The notes: generated by a model from the sequence alone, not told the origin. Positions 53,601 through 64,000 are shown, counted from the stretch's first letter. The stretch: 64,000 nt of DNA from Amia ocellicauda (GCF_036373705.1 NC_089850.1:47709048-47773047); one strand, 5' to 3'. Translations and numbers: made by a program.

Positions 53601-56442
53601 ACCTGCAAAACAAAGAAACAGAATATGCAGTATAATCCAAAACTTTACATTAAACAGACACATGTACCAATCAATACTTGTCAGAGAAAGGATATGAGCA
53701 TATTCGTAACCAAGAAGAAAAGGTTGTTTCCTCCCATCTATCAGTAGAAAACAAGTACAAGAGCACAGCCGAATCAGAATTTCATTTTACACTTCATACA
53801 GATATGGTAAGCTAAAATACAGTCATGTGGTATGATTGCATGGAGCAATGCATTCAGTTTTAAATGTATTATAAAAGGTAATCATGCAAATCAGTTAAAT
53901 TTTCCTATTTCCATCAATATTTATATGAAAAGGTAAAAAAAAGCATCTTGGCCAAAGTGTTGGTCACAAAAACAAGGAGAATCGCATTAGTATTAAGATA
54001 TGCACATATTCAGAGGAATGGAATGGAATGACTTTAGTCCTAGACAAATAGACAAATTCAACCATATATACAAATATTGCTCAGACTGTGCAGGTGATTA
54101 TTTACTGTCTTTCTGTTTCTCTAGATAAAGTGACCCTAACATTCCTCACAACGTTCCCTTACTAAGCAAACTGTTCTACGAATTTCAAAATGGTTTTAGT
54201 TATTGTTTTCCTTTGTATCTGTTAAACTATTTATAAACAGATGCATACAAATATATCGTATGGAAAATAAGTCCAAAAGTAGAGTTCAAAGTAACCAACT
54301 GCTCAGTATTTCTAATCCAATGCGTTTTTCAAATTAATCAGAAGCCTTGCCTTGGCCCCTTTTCATACAGCAAGGCCTTAAAAGCCAGCAAAGCTTGCAA
54401 TTCTGTTCACAGAGCTACTCTAGTTAAATTACAGGCCGTTCCATTTCAGTGTACTTGTCAGGCCTTGAAGAGCTCATTAAATGTACAGTATTTAAGCATC
54501 TAAGACGATTTGCTGAACAGTAATCATGCATCTTAAGATCTTAAGAGCCCTAACCTGCAGGGTTGTATCTGTCTGTGTTGAAAATCCATGGCCACTTGAA
54601 GTAACTGTCTGCATTTTAACACCATGAGTGGATTATGACACACACCATGTGGTGTAAACTATTTTAAAGATTGCATAATGGCCTATATGGTTTATTTCCC
54701 CCCTGCTTCTTATAATGTAGTAACATTATGTAAAGTTGGACATCCGAAAGTAGTCTTCAACTGGAGTGGATGAAGCCGCTAATGCTGAAATGAGTCTGTA
54801 GTAGTCAAGTTATTTGTTCTGAAATATTTGCATGTAAAAATATGCATATTAAGGCTTTTCCAAGCATTTCTTACACACTCGACATCATGAATACTATTCC
54901 AAAGTAGGAGTATGCAGAGAAATAAAACATCCAGAAAGATTGCGTTTATGTTAAGAGGGATTATGGAAGAGGTGTAAGATGCCACATTTATGTCTTTTAA
55001 ATAAGTAAATCATTAATAACTAAAATCCAACATCAAAAATTAATATACCTTTAAACAAAAACAAATAAACAGGTAACCTAAATAACTGCAGTCAAAACTG
55101 TAGATGCTGTGTCTGCGGTGGCAGAACGGAGGATGAATCTGTGCTCAACAAACTCTGAAAACATTAATCTCAGGCGGGCCCAAGTACATTTTGGCTGATA
55201 CGTAAATCATGCATCTTCTGGTTTATCAAGTGCTGTGCTATCTGTGAAAGCATTACAAGAATATTATAGTTTATCTAAGTCAAAATAAACATGGGACTAC
55301 TTCATGCCTTTTCAACCAATATACAAAAACATTTTTACATTGTGAAACAATATACAGAACTATTGCTCTGATTTGCAAGGTAGTAATTTACTGGTTTCCT
55401 TTTCTCTAGAGAAGATCAGATAAAATGAACAAAAAGCTAAACTCATCACAACCTTCTTCCTGATATTTACAGCACCTGAACACAAATGAAACAGCTGCCA
55501 ACAAGCTGAATGAAGGAAAGGATTAAATGAGGCTGGTCTTCACAAACCAGCCAGGGAAAGGCAAGAAAAACAGCCTGAGTGTCAAGTTCAACCTGTTTCC
55601 TTAAGACAATGTCTTGCGAGCCATTAGTCATCTGTGGGATTTATTTGCACTTCAAACCCCGTTAGGACACAAAATAAAATGGTGAACAAAATTGCATTTA
55701 AGATACTAACACACGACTAATATCAGAGTAGGCGATATGAAAATAGCTGGCAGGTTAAGCGGAGGTACATTGAAAAAGTATATAGGTCAATAGACGTTAT
55801 AAACCACAGCAAATCAGAGCATTACAATGCATTAAGATCCACAACACCTTTATATGCAATACAATCAAATGATTAGCCAAGTTTACACTTTCTTGTTTGA
55901 AGTATTCGTCATAGTACAACTACAACAGAAACGCGATCAGTTCGTCATCTTCACTTCCTGATGCTCGCGGATGTGACATATCTGAAAATATTGCATTTAA
56001 ATGGCATGATTTTTTTGGAAATGCAGCGTTTTTTGTTTTGTGTGTTTGTGCGATATAGCTTACCATGATTATCGTAGACACTGACATAAGAGATCCCTAC
56101 TGCCATGCACCAAACCACCAAGTTGGCAATGTCTGTGTAACACGGCTCCTCTTCTGCGATCAACAAGCCGACGTGCATCGGGAGCTTCTCCAGAGACGTC
56201 CCGTCGGCTCTCCAGCGGACCCGCCTGCAGCTCCTCTTCCCGGCTGCCGGAACCAGCTTCTTGTTGTTGTGGATGTGGTTGTGGAACCCAAACGTGACCG
56301 GCACCAGCACCGCCGCCACGGCTCGCTTCCACAGCCGCCAGTTCCAGTTCCATATCCGAACTCGGAACCAAGTCAGGAGCGTCCGCTGGAGGTGGAGGAC
56401 AGCATGCAGGAGCCGCCACACAAACTCGTACACTACCGCCAT
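47568..56442 (-). CDS. nus1: nus1: dehydrodolichyl diphosphate synthase complex subunit (Nogo-B receptor), five coding exons
   Basis: Five minus-strand exons (56064-56442, 53471-53602, 52250-52402, 49305-49404, 47568-47658) join with consistent phases into 855 nt, a 284-residue protein; human NUS1 has 293. NUS1 pairs with DHDDS at the ER membrane as the cis-prenyltransferase making long-chain dehydrodolichyl diphosphate for protein glycosylation. It is also called the Nogo-B receptor. Visible matches are an N-terminal hydrophobic segment ([16 protein letters not shown]), [81 protein letters not shown], and the C-terminal RQGK carrying the RxG motif (residues 281-283) needed for activity in the human complex. 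Every intron has GT-AG borders. No disruption is seen, so the gene looks functional. Confidence 0.96.
49305..49404 (-). CDS. nus1: nus1 coding exon 4
   Basis: 100 nt between acceptor ttcaccag and donor gtaagt. It encodes (G)[18 protein letters not shown] and [14 protein letters not shown], the most conserved block of the protein and part of the DHDDS-contacting region. Confidence 0.95.
50446..50490 (-). repeat. Dispersed repeat core, second copy
   Basis: The plus strand reads taagtcgccctggacaaggg and then cgtctgctaagaaa. On the minus strand this is the same cttagcagacgcccttgtcc motif seen elsewhere in the window. The copy lies in nus1 intron 3, and the transcribed-side sequence before it may belong to the same element. 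Confidence 0.65.
52250..52402 (-). CDS. nus1: nus1 coding exon 3
   Basis: 153 nt between acceptor tgcttgcag and donor gtaagc. It encodes (V)[16 protein letters not shown], then [16 protein letters not shown] and MVDSLLR. Human has [11 protein letters not shown] at the same place. The second half is less conserved than the first, as in other vertebrates. Confidence 0.95.
53471..53602 (-). CDS. nus1: nus1 coding exon 2
   Basis: 132 nt between acceptor ttttgcag and donor gtgagt. It encodes (G)[18 protein letters not shown] and on to VDHQ, close to human [18 protein letters not shown]. The phase agrees with exons 1 and 3. Confidence 0.95.
56064..56442 (-). CDS. nus1: nus1 coding exon 1
   Basis: It starts at ATG 56442 (G at -3 and +4, good context) and ends after GATAATCATG before donor gtaagc. 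It encodes residues 1-126 plus one base: the hydrophobic, Trp/Arg-rich N-terminus (membrane anchor) and the start of the cis-prenyltransferase-like fold. The poorly conserved His/Asn/Lys stretch around residues 50-70 is shorter than in human, which accounts for most of the length difference. The long plus-strand open frame over this exon is an antisense shadow. Confidence 0.95.
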
Positions 56443-56559
56443 CGCACAGAGTCCCACACGCGTTTCTACGGACCTTGTTCTTTCTCAAGAATTCACACTG
56501 TGCGGCATTTCAGTCCTTAAAGCGACAGACGCACATCTATCTGGTCGGGGAAGCCAGCT

Positions 56560-56800
56560 ACTTCACTGCCAACACCTCAGTGCGCCGGCCGCCATCTTTC
56601 AAACTTTGACCTTTCCTCTTTGAACTCGCAGTATTACATGGAGCTCGGCGATAGGCCCCTGCGCCTGGTTACGTCTAACTGACGGATGATACTACCATAG
56701 ACACACAATATCACTGATCTACCCCTTATCAGAGTCTGTAGATAAGAGAAAGCTGAGTGTGAGGCTTCAGCCCGCCATCTTGGGTGAGATTAAACTCCAC
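56560..56800 (-). promoter_or_regulatory. nus1 promoter region with two YY1-like motifs
   Basis: It is upstream of the nus1 start and contiguous with the CpG-rich first exon. The plus strand reads gccgccatcttt at about 56587-56598 and cccgccatcttgg at about 56771-56783. On the nus1 sense strand these are AAGATGGCGG-type YY1 sites, which in CpG-island promoters usually sit at or just after the start of transcription. No TATA box is evident. Confidence 0.5.
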
Positions 56801-56909
56801 TCTTGAAACTGCTGTAATGTACGTTAACATGCAACGTTTTAGCGATCTTATTTATTTAGCTTCAAGAAAAAGTAATTTCAAAGCTTCGGTCATTTATTTA
56901 ATTATGTAT

Positions 56910-56945
56910 TTCTTAGCACTTATCCAGGGCGACTTGCAAAACGTT
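56910..56945 (+). repeat. Dispersed repeat core, third copy (partial)
   Basis: It reads atttcttagcacttatccag followed by ggcgacttgcaaaacg. It lacks the gacgcc segment of the other copies and so appears internally deleted. Confidence 0.6.
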
Positions 56946-57120
56946 TAGAGGGAACTGACAGGACGATATGGTCTTTGTCTACATAGAAATGGTAGGAGAT
57001 ACTAAATATTAAAAATAATAATTAATTGTCTCCCATAATGAGAGTATTTTCCCCTGTAACTGCATCTCAAGTGGAAAAGCAATCCCACCCACACCAACAG
57101 CTGTGCCATGACGGGGCTGA

Positions 57121-57122
<2 letters not shown>

Positions 57123-57174
<52 letters not shown>
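57123..57174. repeat. (TA)n microsatellite
   Basis: Uninterrupted TA repeat of 26 units downstream of nepn. Confidence 0.95.
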
Positions 57175-57177
<3 letters not shown>

Positions 57178-57422
57178 ATCACACTTCATCAAGGGTATAC
57201 ATTTGGAGGCTACTGCATAATTGCTAGGGTTAGAATAATACATTTCAAGTATTTCTAAAACGATTTTAAAAGTGTGTATTTGTTCATATAACATGTTTTA
57301 TTCATTTTAGATTGTTCTATATATATTTAGTTTTGTAGTTTTTATTTGAAGCTATTTATATTTATATTTAGTATTTGCAGTTCAATGATCTTCTCAACAG
57401 ATGTACTCTGCCACTTCTGAGG

Positions 57423-57445
57423 CAATAATAATAATAATAATAATA

Positions 57446-57502
<57 letters not shown>

Positions 57503-57521
57503 TCTTGGCAGACGCCCTTAT
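57423..57521. repeat. Palindromic (AAT)n(ATT)n tract with repeat core, fourth copy
   Basis: About 24 nt of AAT repeat switch at 57447 into about 57 nt of ATT repeat, forming a self-complementary junction. The tract runs straight into tttcttggcagacgccctta and tccag, the dispersed repeat core, again placing that core next to a TTA-type tail. Confidence 0.8.
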
Positions 57522-58431
57522 CCAGATAAAATAATATAAAATAAGTTGGCACCAGCCATCAGTTTAAAAGTGTAGTTGTCGCTCTAGAGACATAGCTGCC
57601 ATACGCAAGAATAGGTGATCTTATTACCACTGAAGATTGCCGAGCACTTACATTGATTTAATAAAGTATCTCCACCTAGAGGAATCTGTCGTTAATGACA
57701 GACATAATATAATGGAAGTGAATGATTGTTTAAAGTAAACCTTGAACAAACCATGCACTATGTAGTTTGATTTTTGTGATCGTTGTGCAATACAGTAGTT
57801 CACTCCAGCCTTTAGTGACCTAAACAACAAATGATTAATATTAATATCCTATACATATTGTATTGAAATTACATTTGGAAATATGTGTGTAATGTAAATC
57901 TAAAGACAAAGATTAAGACCAGAGCATAAATGAATGTTCATTCTTGTTGTCCATGTTCACCACCACTGTAATACTAGAAAGTTTTTTTCATTTCAATGTA
58001 ACATCTTAAGTACATTATAATGAGATATTATTATCTGACCAGTCAGGTTTTTGTTATCACTTAATTTGTTTTAATAAAGTCAGTTATTAAAGTACAAAAT
58101 TAATGGATGAGATGTAAAATATTATACTTTCCATTATGAGATTTTAAAAAAGTAGAAGGGTAGCATCCTGAAATTAGTAGTATCAAGATTGTCTGTTGTG
58201 ATGCAATGACACATAGAACTAAATTAATCAAAATGTTTTACAAGCACTGCAAAGGGAACCTAAGGTACACATATCATTATGAATAAATGTTTCAGGTGCT
58301 TTCTCCCCCTTACATAAACAAAAACATAATTTACAAAAATATGAATCTAAAAATGAATGAAACACAAACTATGCAGAAATACTTTAATTTGCATCAGTCA
58401 AGTACCTTGGCATTTAAAGAACCAATAAAGA

Positions 58432-58879
58432 CTACTCTGTATCATAGTCATAGTATTCTTCAAAATCTGCCGGCTCCATTTGCCCTGTCCTGTCTATACT
58501 TGGACTGATCCTCACTTGGCTGTCTTGAATGGTTTCCCGAATGTATTCCTCACACTTATCCTGAGCCCTGAGATGAGCCCGCCAATTCTCCCCCTGTGGG
58601 TGGAGGAGATCAAGGCAGAGGTCACTGCGGACCTCAACGTGCCTCGCCAGCAATCTCCTCTTGACCCTGAGGAGTTCACAGCTGCAGTTCCAAGGATTGC
58701 CATCCAGGTAAACCTTTCTCAGCCTGGGAAGCATTTCCAGAGCAAGCAAGCTTAGAGTGGACAGCTTGTTGTTCCTCAGGTTCAACACCTGGAGTCTCCT
58801 GAGGTTCTTGAGTTCTTGTTCTCCAACAACTTTGATGTGGTTTCCCTTCAGATCCAGCCGAACCAGTGTCTCAGGAAGC
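58432..58879 (-). CDS. nepn: nepn coding exon 3 (last repeats, C-cap, acidic tail)
   Basis: 448 nt after acceptor acacccccag, starting (G)LPETLVRLDLKGNHIKVV. It contains the final repeats, the cap NPWNCSCELL with further cysteines (SDLC, DKCE), a sequon NCS, and the tail EEYYDYDTE, then stop TAG (58432-58434). The acidic tyrosines suggest tyrosine sulfation, which is known for several related proteoglycans. Confidence 0.92.
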
Positions 58880-60318
58880 CTGGGGGTGTAATAAACAAAA
58901 AAACAAACAATCAAGGTTCACTCAACAGTTTTTTCTTCCTTTTTAGACATTAGTTCAAGCTGTGTTGTTTTCATAATTTATTATTTTGAATATACATAGC
59001 CTGTTATTTTGTTGCCTTATGCATCATAATCTATAAATACTTAAATACACAAGTAAATAAATACGTAACATTCAAGGGCTTGTAGTCCTTAAGCATATCA
59101 ATTAACCTGACCAGAGGGAGGCCTTACCCATCTGGAATGGCGGGGAGGGAGTTTTGCTCCAGTGCCAGGTTTGTCAAGTGCAGGCAGTTCCTCAGGGCTC
59201 CTGCTTCAATGTGCTGGATGTTGTTGTTCTCCAGAAACAGATGTTTCAAAAGTTTCATTCCTGCAAGGTGTTGCTGGGTGACTTCCTTAATCATATTCTG
59301 TCGAAAGTCCAACTTTTCCAGTTTCAGTGTCAGTCTGCTTGGCAGCACCCTGATGTGGTTTCCAGAGAGCTCCAAAATGGTGAGGTTAGGCAGGCAAAGG
59401 CTACCATCAATGGAAACCAGCTTGTTATGGGACACAGACAAAACTGAAAGATGGTTCAGATGGCTCATTTCCCGGCTTCTCAGTGCCCTTATCTGATTTT
59501 TATCTAAATTCAGGGACCACAGTGAACGTGGGAGGTCTTGTGGAACTTTGACAAGATGATTGTCAGACAGACTTAAAGTCTTCAGGGACTGTAAAGATGT
59601 AAAAAATCTTGAAGGCAAGGATGTAATTCTGTTATTCCTTATGCTAAACTGTCTGAGCTGAGGCAGATTCGGAGAACCCAGTATAGATGCAATATGATTT
59701 CCATCTAGATAAAGACTTTCCAACTTCACCAGAGAAGAAAGTGTGTTTGCATGAATGGTGGATAGGAGGTTGTTTTGAAGGTCAAGAACATGCAGATTTT
59801 TTAATCCATCAAAAGCTGACTCTTGTAGGTTCTGTATCCTATTATTCCCCAGCTTGAGAATTTCCAGGCTGTGGGGAAGTCCATGTGGCACGTGTTTTAA
59901 CTTGTTCTTTGGGAGGTCCAGGGATTTTAAATGGCTATGGATCTGAAAAGTATTGAATTCGATTGATTCTACTCCACATGATGACAAAATAATTTCTTCA
60001 AGTCCTGTCAATCCGGTAAAATCACTTATCTGAAAAGTACATCAAAAGAGGTTTTAATTCTAGATACTGTGAGCGGCTGCTTTATACCAGTAATTTTCTT
60101 TTAATCATGTCAGAGGAATATACTCATATATCTTTTAACATTGCAATAGGTTAACTCCTGACTTCTATACAAATACATAAGCAATTTAATTTGTTTTCCC
60201 TGGCATAGGAGCATTCAGTGATGAAATTGAGCTGTTCTCACAATTTTTGTCTTGTAGAATCTGACTTAGAGAAACCTGGTAAATTATGATGAAAATATTT
60301 TAATAACTAGCTTGCATC

Positions 60319-60384
<66 letters not shown>

Positions 60385-60896
60385 TACATAATACATTATA
60401 TAATTACTACATAATACCTTATATATAGCCTTTATATTATAAATACTTTTATATTACTACATACTATATTTAAAACAATATATTCTGTAAGCCCATAGCC
60501 ATTACATCATTAGTTGGGTGTCCAAACTATTTAGTGATGGAAATGAATGGAGAAAGACATAGTCTATAGTAAAATATTAGTTCAGTAAGCTAAGAGTTAG
60601 TAATCAGAAAGTGTTTACAGGAGGCAACAGTGTTTTTATAAAATAATTTGGAATAAACAATTCAAAGAGGGATGATGTGTTTCTAATATTTTTAACTTTA
60701 TAACAAAAAGATGCTCTGACCAGCATGTCAAATAGCATTTGATTATTTATACAAAGTTATTGGGAAAGAACACTTCTCATAATTTAAATTTCAATATGTG
60801 TTTTTAAGGTTTATACTACAGTTGATTATTTATATACAATTAATTTAATGCTTACTACACTACATATATTATTATATATATTTACACACCCTCTCA

Positions 60897-60947
<51 letters not shown>

Positions 60948-61276
60948 TAGATAATATTGGAAAGAATATAAGCTTAACATCAATGCTTTTTAGTATAGTC
61001 TCTATAGTACATAGTACAGCAAGATTTCACTGACAAGTACTGACAGTGAATAGTCAGCTGGTTTAGTCTTGGCCTTACCTTTAACTCCTTTATGTGGTTG
61101 TATCCCAGGTTCAGTTGTTTTATATCCCTTGCAATACCAGGAGGTACAGCATGCAGCCTGTAGCATTGCATTGACTTTGCATTTTCACATACACATTTCT
61201 TTGGGCATTGATTGTTACAACTGTAGCTGTAGTTCTGCATGAAGAAACACATTAAAACCAAAAGAAACTGCATCAT
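58432..61276 (-). CDS. nepn: nepn: nephrocan-like secreted leucine-rich-repeat protein, three coding exons
   Basis: Three minus-strand exons (61079-61276, 59128-60029, 58432-58879) join in phase into 1548 nt, 515 residues; mouse nephrocan is about 512. The order is a signal peptide (residues 1-19), an N-terminal cysteine cap (Cys 24, 28, 30, 38), a long run of leucine-rich repeats of LxxLxLxxNxL type through residue about 425, then a C-terminal cap beginning NPWNCSCELLR, and an acidic Tyr-rich tail EEYYDYDTE. Nephrocan is a small leucine-rich proteoglycan-family protein reported to inhibit TGF-beta signalling. Its position between NUS1 and GOPC agrees with my memory of the mouse locus. Other SLRPs such as podocan are possible, but length, position and tail favour nephrocan. 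No break is seen. Confidence 0.85.
59128..60029 (-). CDS. nepn: nepn coding exon 2 (main leucine-rich-repeat array)
   Basis: 902 nt after acceptor gtacttttcag, starting ISDFTGLTGLEEIIL, and ending before donor gtaagg at the junction of the IPDG codons. It encodes about a dozen leucine-rich repeats of alternating about 21 and 24-26 residues, for example LKSLDLPKNKLKHVP and LESLYLDGNHIASI. A single large exon carrying most repeats is usual for this family. One N-glycosylation sequon (NLT) is visible. Confidence 0.92.
59138..61078 (-). other. nepn introns and microsatellites
   Basis: Intron 1 (60030-61078) contains (AT)n at 60321-60383 and again at 60904-60948. Intron 2 (58880-59127) shows nothing notable. 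Plus-strand open frames across exon 2 are antisense shadows. The start coordinate given here overlaps exon 2 only because introns and exons alternate. Confidence 0.6.
61079..61276 (-). CDS. nepn: nepn coding exon 1 (signal peptide and N-cap)
   Basis: 198 nt, 66 codons, ending in GAGTTAAAG before donor gtaagg. Two adjacent ATGs (61276 and 61273) are possible. The second has A at -3 and the better context, and the choice adds or removes only one Met. It encodes a hydrophobic signal peptide, the cysteine cluster and the first repeat (IKQLNLGYNHIKELK). Confidence 0.88.
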
Positions 61277-61346
61277 GGAAACACAGCTAAGTGAGGTGTT
61301 TCAGTCCGCACACAGCACTCTCAGTAATCTTTTGTCTGAATCAGAG

Positions 61347-61357
61347 CTTATATAGCA
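61347..61357 (-). promoter_or_regulatory. nepn TATA box
   Basis: The minus strand reads ctatataag about 75 nt upstream of the nepn start codon. This would place transcription start near 61320 and give a 5' UTR of about 45 nt. A TATA promoter agrees with tissue-restricted expression of this family. Confidence 0.55.
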
Positions 61358-61359
61358 GG

Positions 61360-62990
61360 ACTTCCTACTAACTAATGCTGGTAAGAGTATGTTTTCTCAT
61401 GCCTATTTGGAACAATACTACAGATTTTTATCTTGGTTAAAAAATAACATTTAACACTTACAAAGAACTGACCTAACAGTCATAGATTGCTCCTCTGTTT
61501 GTAGACATGAGAAACGGTGATAAACAATATATTGCCCTTTCTGTAAAGCACAGACAATCTCCCTTTCTTCATTCAGTTTTTAGGGCTTAAAAAAAACAAA
61601 ACCTATGTTTTTATTATAGTGTCTGTGTATTTTCTTTTTTCTTTTATAAGGGGTCCTTCTAAGCTGCCATTGACTTCTTGAAAAAGATAACGAGACAGAG
61701 ATTAATTAGCAACCAATCCTTAAATTTGGTCTCTGTTGTCATTTGATAACATTTGTTGCCACAGGTGTCCTTGGCCCCCAATACAAGTGTTACCCAGCCT
61801 TTATCTCAAATGAGTTCACCCTAAAAAAACTATAGAAAGGACAACCTACGTGAATGGGTCTTTATGGTCATAAATCTACTTGAATAGGTTTTGTATAATT
61901 CTAATGATTGCTTTATTTGTAGAGCAATAACAGCACAAACAGGGATATTTTGTACTTCCACAAACACCACTTTAGATATAAGTAATGAAAAGTACATTTT
62001 GTATTCAAGAGTTAGAAGTAATAAAACAAAAAACATTCTCACAGCTTCTTTGATAGCAAAAGTGCTGGATGGTTTTAAGTAATCTGAGGTTTTGCTACTA
62101 CAAAGTAAAAAAACAAATATTATACATTTCACCACAGAAGTTATGTTATTTTTCAAGCTTACTTGCTGATAATGTATCACACATTATAATGTATATTATG
62201 ATTAGCAATATTTTAAATTATTTAATTAAAAACCTGAAGAACCCAGTGTGATATATATGTGATATGTTAACATGTTTGTTAAATTTCAATCTGTAAAGTC
62301 TCCCCTGTGAAGCGCGCTATGCTAAATACAAATTGATTTAACAGACTTGACAAAAATATATGTTAATTTGCTAGGCCTCTGTATAACATTATTATTTTAC
62401 TCTTCTGTCTAGATTCTAGATATATATATAATTCTTCTAACATTAATACAATACTTTAAATATCCAGCAGATGGCAAGAAAGTGCACGCAATTTTTCAAA
62501 ATGTAAATGACAAATCATTTTCACTTACTGCAGTGGTTTACGTTGCTGAACGATTAAACGACAATCTAGATTATTTGTCCTTATTGCTACACCACTGCTA
62601 ACTACGGTGACGAGTAATATTATTATTATTATTATTATTATAAAACACAGCAGAGTGTGGTGTACTGTGGTAATTCTTATGCAAGTCTGGGGAACAGTAC
62701 AAAAGAACAGCTAGGCCACTGATTGAACATTACAGAAATGTATACATACAGTTTAAGAAAATGAATATAATATTTGGAGCAGATAAAATGATGGTTAACT
62801 CCATAACGTCATTCTTTCATGGAACGAAAACATTACATTAAAAAAAATCTAAAGAATCTCCAAGATTAATGTGCAATAGATCACTTAGCTAACACAGAGT
62901 TGACTTTCATGCGCTTTTCAAATGCACTGATGTGTAACCAGATCTGTGAATCACACCCACCCACCGCCCCTGATTTGACAACCCCAGTTC
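61360..62990. other. Intergenic region between divergent nepn and gopc
   Basis: About 2 kb separates the nepn and gopc start codons, which point away from each other. It is AT-rich with (ATT)n at about 62616-62641 and no recognisable coding sequence. The gopc 5' UTR and promoter probably occupy the last few hundred bases before 63280. Confidence 0.55.
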
Positions 62991-63279
62991 GATGAACTCG
63001 GCGCTCTCTTGCTTTTTCTCTACGCAGGTCCAGCTGTGTGGCAGGCATTAATAGTCGATCGCAGGATTATACCCGTCTCTGATTTCGGATTTCCTGGTCC
63101 GCAGAAGCCGGACGGAACCAGGGACATCAGAGACAGAGCAGATTCATCTGACAGCCCGCGGTACCGCCAATCACTTCTCTGTAAACGAATCAAATACAGA
63201 AGAGAATCATTAAAAGCTGTATTTTAGGTATTCAGGACCGAGAATTGACACAAGTAGTTAGACGTTAGTGTCTGCAGTG

Positions 63280-63552
63280 ATGTCTGCGACGCCCGGCGGT
63301 GTCTCCCCAGCCTCTCAGGGCTCGGCTCTTACTGGTCCCGGTTCCGGGATGACAATGTTTCGCTGGCTGGAGGTCCTGGAGAAGGAATTTGACAAAGCTT
63401 TCGTGGACGTGGATTTATTGCTCGGAGAAATAGACCCCGATCAGGCTGACATCACGTATGAGGGCCGCCAGAAGATGACCAGCCTCAGCTCCTGCTTCGC
63501 CCAGCTTTGCCACAAAGCACAGACCATCTTCCAACTGAACCACAAACTGGAG
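63280..63552 (+). CDS. gopc: gopc coding exon 1 (Golgi-associated PDZ and coiled-coil protein), 5' part of gene
   Basis: ATG at 63280 (G at -3) opens 91 codons ending HKLE before donor gtaaat. After a variable Gly/Ser/Pro-rich start ([20 protein letters not shown]), the stretch [20 protein letters not shown] and on to [16 protein letters not shown] is practically identical to human GOPC. GOPC (PIST/CAL) is a peripheral Golgi protein with two coiled coils and one PDZ domain that controls trafficking and lysosomal routing of membrane proteins such as CFTR. This exon covers the N-terminal region before the coiled coil. Remaining exons lie to the right, outside the window. Confidence 0.96.
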
Positions 63553-64000
63553 GTAAATAAGCGCCAGCAAAGCAAGTTTAAAGTGCTCATGTAAAGTGAG
63601 ATTTGTATTGCATAGCAATCATCTAACGTCGACACAGTTGATGACACAACGTATTAAATATGACAGTATTGTAAATTGAATGTTTTTTTTTTATTACTCT
63701 CACTATAGCTTATATTTATTAATTGTTACTTTAGGTTATGTTGAGGTGTTTCATACGTAAGCGGGATGCGCACCTTAACTTCCCTGCTTAGTAAATAACA
63801 CGTGTAGGGACGGTGGACAGCAAGATGTCCAATAAAATATGGTCCACTCTGGCCTGGTCCTCTGTTTTTGCTCATCCTTCCTCCCCCCCGAAATTATAGT
63901 AAATTATGATGTTTCTTTAACTATTAAGGAGTGAAAGTTCTGTACAGAACAACTAACACAGTATTTTCATTCGGTTTTCCATGTAAACTGTTATGTAGTT
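63553..64000 (+). other. gopc intron 1, start
   Basis: Begins with gtaaataag and shows no further exon before the window ends. It has a short T run at about 63684 and is otherwise unremarkable. Confidence 0.6.

Larger units (their letters stand above)
47659..56063 (-). other. nus1 introns: contents
   Basis: Intron 4 (47659-49304) has (AT)n/T-rich sequence at 48783-48811. Intron 3 (49405-52249) has the dispersed repeat core at about 50446-50481 and possibly an old non-LTR fragment at about 51540-51830. Intron 2 (52403-53470) and intron 1 (53603-56063) show no recognisable element. No nested gene is seen. Confidence 0.6.
56801..58431. other. Intergenic region between nepn and nus1
   Basis: No gene. 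It contains a repeat core at about 56910-56945, (AT)n at 57123-57174, and an (AAT)n(ATT)n tract with a repeat core at 57423-57521. An ATTAAA on the minus strand at 58383-58388, about 45 nt past the nepn stop, could serve as its poly-A signal. Confidence 0.6.

Noticed and set aside
56065..56520. 151-residue plus-strand open frame
   Set aside because: Antisense to nus1 exon 1, whose protein is clearly conserved; GC-rich coding DNA often has an open opposite strand.
59137..59496. Plus-strand open frames of 119 and 97 residues
   Set aside because: Antisense to the leucine-rich-repeat exon of nepn.

Overview
This is nuclear DNA from a vertebrate, almost certainly a ray-finned fish. It has widely spaced spliced genes, AT-rich introns and intergenic DNA, many (AT)n, (TTA)n and poly-A tracts, fish-type Tc1/mariner and LINE remnants, and four protein-coding genes whose exons match vertebrate families. 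A dispersed repeat core next to TTA tracts, and a short fragment at 31.44 kb of a kind I associate with early-branching ray-finned fish, hint at a gar/bowfin/sturgeon-like or other early lineage. That placement is inference.

Layout, left to right. From 1 to about 35.66 kb lies what is probably the long first intron of slc35f1 (minus strand). It holds an L2-type LINE tail joined to a truncated Tc1 element (1-1645), a second, decayed Tc1 transposase (7.2-8.1 kb), palindromic MITE-like repeats at 6.6 and 6.9 kb, two promoter-like islands at 19.5-19.75 and 20.55-20.75 kb, a 103-bp-arm inverted repeat at 24.47-24.76 kb, and much featureless DNA. I did not find slc35f1 exons 2 onward. slc35f1 exon 1 is at 35662-35771 with a GC-rich promoter region to its right carrying CTCF-like and ZNF143-like motifs. 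About 36.2-47.4 kb is intergenic and includes an 81-bp Tc1-end hairpin at 43.9 kb.

nus1 (minus, five coding exons, 47568-56442, 284 aa) encodes the Nogo-B receptor / cis-prenyltransferase subunit used in dolichol synthesis. A nephrocan-like secreted leucine-rich-repeat gene, nepn (minus, three coding exons, 58432-61276, 515 aa), follows. The first coding exon of gopc (plus, 63280-63552), a Golgi PDZ/coiled-coil trafficking protein, closes the window. The order slc35f1(-) nus1(-) nepn(-) gopc(+) agrees with the GOPC-NUS1-SLC35F1 neighbourhood on human chromosome 6q22, including the divergent gopc/nus1 orientation. The four genes are conserved neighbours rather than a pathway.

I see no clear new biological system. 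The best candidates for a second look are the 24.47-kb inverted repeat and the two promoter-like islands inside the slc35f1 intron.
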